From Clostridia bacterium (GTDB taxonomy: Bacteria > Bacillota_A > Clostridia > Oscillospirales > Acutalibacteraceae): 6,348 bases of DNA. Below, piece by piece: positions 5,220-6,348 of the stretch (within the stretch, counting starts at the first letter, position 1; each line of letters starts with the position of its first letter). Under the pieces are notes generated by a model that saw nothing but the letters and a program-made list of their open reading frames with translations, had not been told where the DNA came from and did no database searches. Location: contig JAFYOA010000274.1 in NCBI GenBank assembly GCA_017547865.1, positions 1-6,348 of the forward strand, given 5' to 3'. A program made the translations under genes and the position numbers.

Positions 5220-6215
5220 ATGACTTCCAAAGAGATCATCAAACGCCTGATTGCCCACGATGCCCCGCCGCGCCTTGGCTATGATTTTCTGAATCAGTCG
5301 GATAGTAAGTATATTTCTTCCAGACGGACGATCGTGAAGGAAGATCCGTACAGCGATTGGGGCAACTACCCCGAACTGAAAGCGCTGTCCGGTTTCAGCG
5401 GTGAAGTGCGCCGGGATGAATACGGCAATATTTACGGCCGCTTCAACGGCAAAACCAAGGGCGAATGCGTGTACGGCGTCATTCAGGATTGGGACGACTA
5501 TGAGTTCCATATGCCTGCCTACGACCCGAACTACGGCAAAGAACTGATCGAACAGGGGCTTCCCGAATGCGATAAATTTGTGATCGCCACCGGTACCTCT
5601 TTGTTCTCTACCCTGCGCGATGCCCGCCTGTTGACCAACGCCCTGATGGATACCATTGAGTGCCCCGAAATGGTGGCCGATTTTGTGGATAAGATCGCCG
5701 ACTACGAAGTGGAAGTCATTCGCGGCCTGGCTGGCTGCGGCATCGATGCCTGGATGATCTTTGATGACATGGGCATGCAGGAGACTACCTTTATTTCTCC
5801 CAAGTCTTTCCACGATCTGTTTAAGCCGGCCTACAAAAAGCTGGGCGATGCTGTGCATGAGGCCGGTATGTCTTTGATCATGCATTCCTGCGGTTACAAC
5901 TACGGCCTGATGGAAGACCTGATCGATGCGGGCGTGGATGTGTTCCAGTTTGACCAGCCGGATGCTTATCCTGCCGAAGTGCTGGCCGAGGAATTTGCCA
6001 GCCGCGTAACGTTCTATTCTCCCGTAGACATTCAGAAGGTTCTTCCCACCGGCAACCGCGAGCTGATTGAAAAACGCGCCCTGGAAATGTGTGAACTTTT
6101 CCGCAAAGCCGGCGGCTGGATCGCCAAGGATTACCCCTCCTACGAGGATATCGGCGTGGAGACGGAATGGGCTGCCTGGGCACAGGATGTCATTACCAAA
6201 AACAGCAAGCTGTGA
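5220..6215 (+). CDS. URO-D family protein (corrinoid/cobalamin methyltransferase-like)
   Basis: The protein has 331 aa. It shows the URO-D TIM-barrel layout: FDDMGMQ (181-187) followed by TFISPKSFHDLFKP (190-203), the metal motif HSCG with H222 and C224, FDQPDAY (244-250), TFYSPVDIQ (264-272) and the closing GGWIAKDYP (298-306). The HxC pair matches two of the zinc ligands of MtaA/MtbA-type methyltransferases. The third Cys, expected near the final strand, is not obvious (C291 lies slightly early). The family includes HemE and enzymes moving methyl groups between corrinoid proteins and cofactors. The lack of HemE hallmarks favours the second group or an uncharacterised sugar- or methoxy-compound role. 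It diverges from another URO-D-like gene to which it is only distantly similar. It has its own promoter, a palindromic site at the transcript start, and a downstream terminator. Confidence 0.88.
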   Translation: MTSKEIIKRLIAHDAPPRLGYDFLNQSDSKYISSRRTIVKEDPYSDWGNYPELKALSGFSGEVRRDEYGNIYGRFNGKTKGECVYGVIQDWDDYEFHMPAYDPNYGKELIEQGLPECDKFVIATGTSLFSTLRDARLLTNALMDTIECPEMVADFVDKIADYEVEVIRGLAGCGIDAWMIFDDMGMQETTFISPKSFHDLFKPAYKKLGDAVHEAGMSLIMHSCGYNYGLMEDLIDAGVDVFQFDQPDAYPAEVLAEEFASRVTFYSPVDIQKVLPTGNRELIEKRALEMCELFRKAGGWIAKDYPSYEDIGVETEWAAWAQDVITKNSKL

Positions 6216-6288
6216 TGCTTTCTGCTCTATACAAAACAAAAGGTGCGGGAGAGGGCGGTCCAATAAAACAGTATAATAATGTTTTCGG

Positions 6289-6316
6289 AAGCGGCGTGAG
6301 AAATCACGCCGCTTTT
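6289..6316 (+). terminator. Terminator after the rightward URO-D-like gene
   Basis: A perfect 11-bp stem, AAGCGGCGTGA with TCACGCCGCTT, is capped by a GAAA (GNRA) tetraloop and ends in TTTTCCGTT. The hairpin is very stable but the T-run is short. It starts about 73 bases after the stop codon. Confidence 0.75.
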
Positions 6317-6348
6317 CCGTTCATAACGTCATAGAGTAAATTGGCGGG
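6304..6348 (-). CDS. Possible C-terminal end of a leftward gene at the right edge
   Basis: On the minus strand the frame from 6348 is open for 14 codons, reading PANLLYDVMNGKAA, then TGA at 6304-6306. The other two minus frames close sooner. The stop would lie in one arm of the terminator hairpin, as can happen with tightly convergent genes. Fourteen codons are too few to prove coding or assign a family. Confidence 0.28.
   Translation of the reverse strand, partial: PANLLYDVMNGKAA

Noticed and set aside
5133..6263. Minus-strand frame of 376 aa
   Set aside because: Antisense shadow of the rightward URO-D-like gene, which has clear motifs and a perfect ribosome binding site.
6272..6277. TATAAT after the rightward URO-D-like gene as a promoter
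   Set aside because: No -35-like sequence at 15-19 bases upstream and no plus-strand gene follows before the hairpin.

Overview
The window looks like chromosomal DNA of an anaerobic, low-to-mid GC Firmicute. Gut Clostridia, perhaps Oscillospiraceae/Ruminococcaceae, would fit, but the genus is inference. The grounds are strong AGGAGG-type ribosome binding sites, TG-extended -10 promoters, a PerR-type regulator beside a reverse-order rubrerythrin, and two URO-D/corrinoid-methyltransferase-like proteins of a kind common in gut anaerobes.

Left part (1-1554). The C-terminus of a CBS/CorC-HlyC membrane protein runs in from the left edge. A consensus promoter then drives a Fur-family repressor carrying the full PerR metal-site residue set. 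A rubrerythrin with an N-terminal rubredoxin domain follows 56 bp later and ends in a strong intrinsic terminator. Regulator and enzyme form a compact peroxide-defence operon.

Middle part (1555-2633). This is the unusual stretch. The 3' end of the rubrerythrin gene recurs twice as short remnants (about 1960-2013 and 2541-2583). Each remnant closes a segment holding one small orphan gene of no recognised family (1666-1959 and 2102-2512). The first remnant is followed by a near-identical copy of the rubrerythrin terminator, the second by a different terminator. The first orphan gene is clearly AT-richer than its surroundings. The layout is gene, terminator, orphan gene, gene tail, same terminator, orphan gene, gene tail, new terminator. 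It suggests repeated insertion or recombination at the 3' end of rubrerythrin with regeneration of that end. No recombinase is visible.

Right part (2634-6348). A minus-strand TIM-barrel sugar-phosphate isomerase/epimerase-like gene (2722-3600) and a minus-strand URO-D-family gene (3859-5004) lie in the same direction, each with its own promoter and terminator. A second URO-D-family gene (5220-6215) diverges from the first across a 215-bp intergenic region with a promoter facing each way and a perfect 14-bp palindrome at the predicted start of the rightward transcript. The three genes may form a small catabolic locus, but no corrinoid protein, transporter or dedicated regulator is present to fix the substrate. 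A possible minus-strand gene end reaches the right edge.
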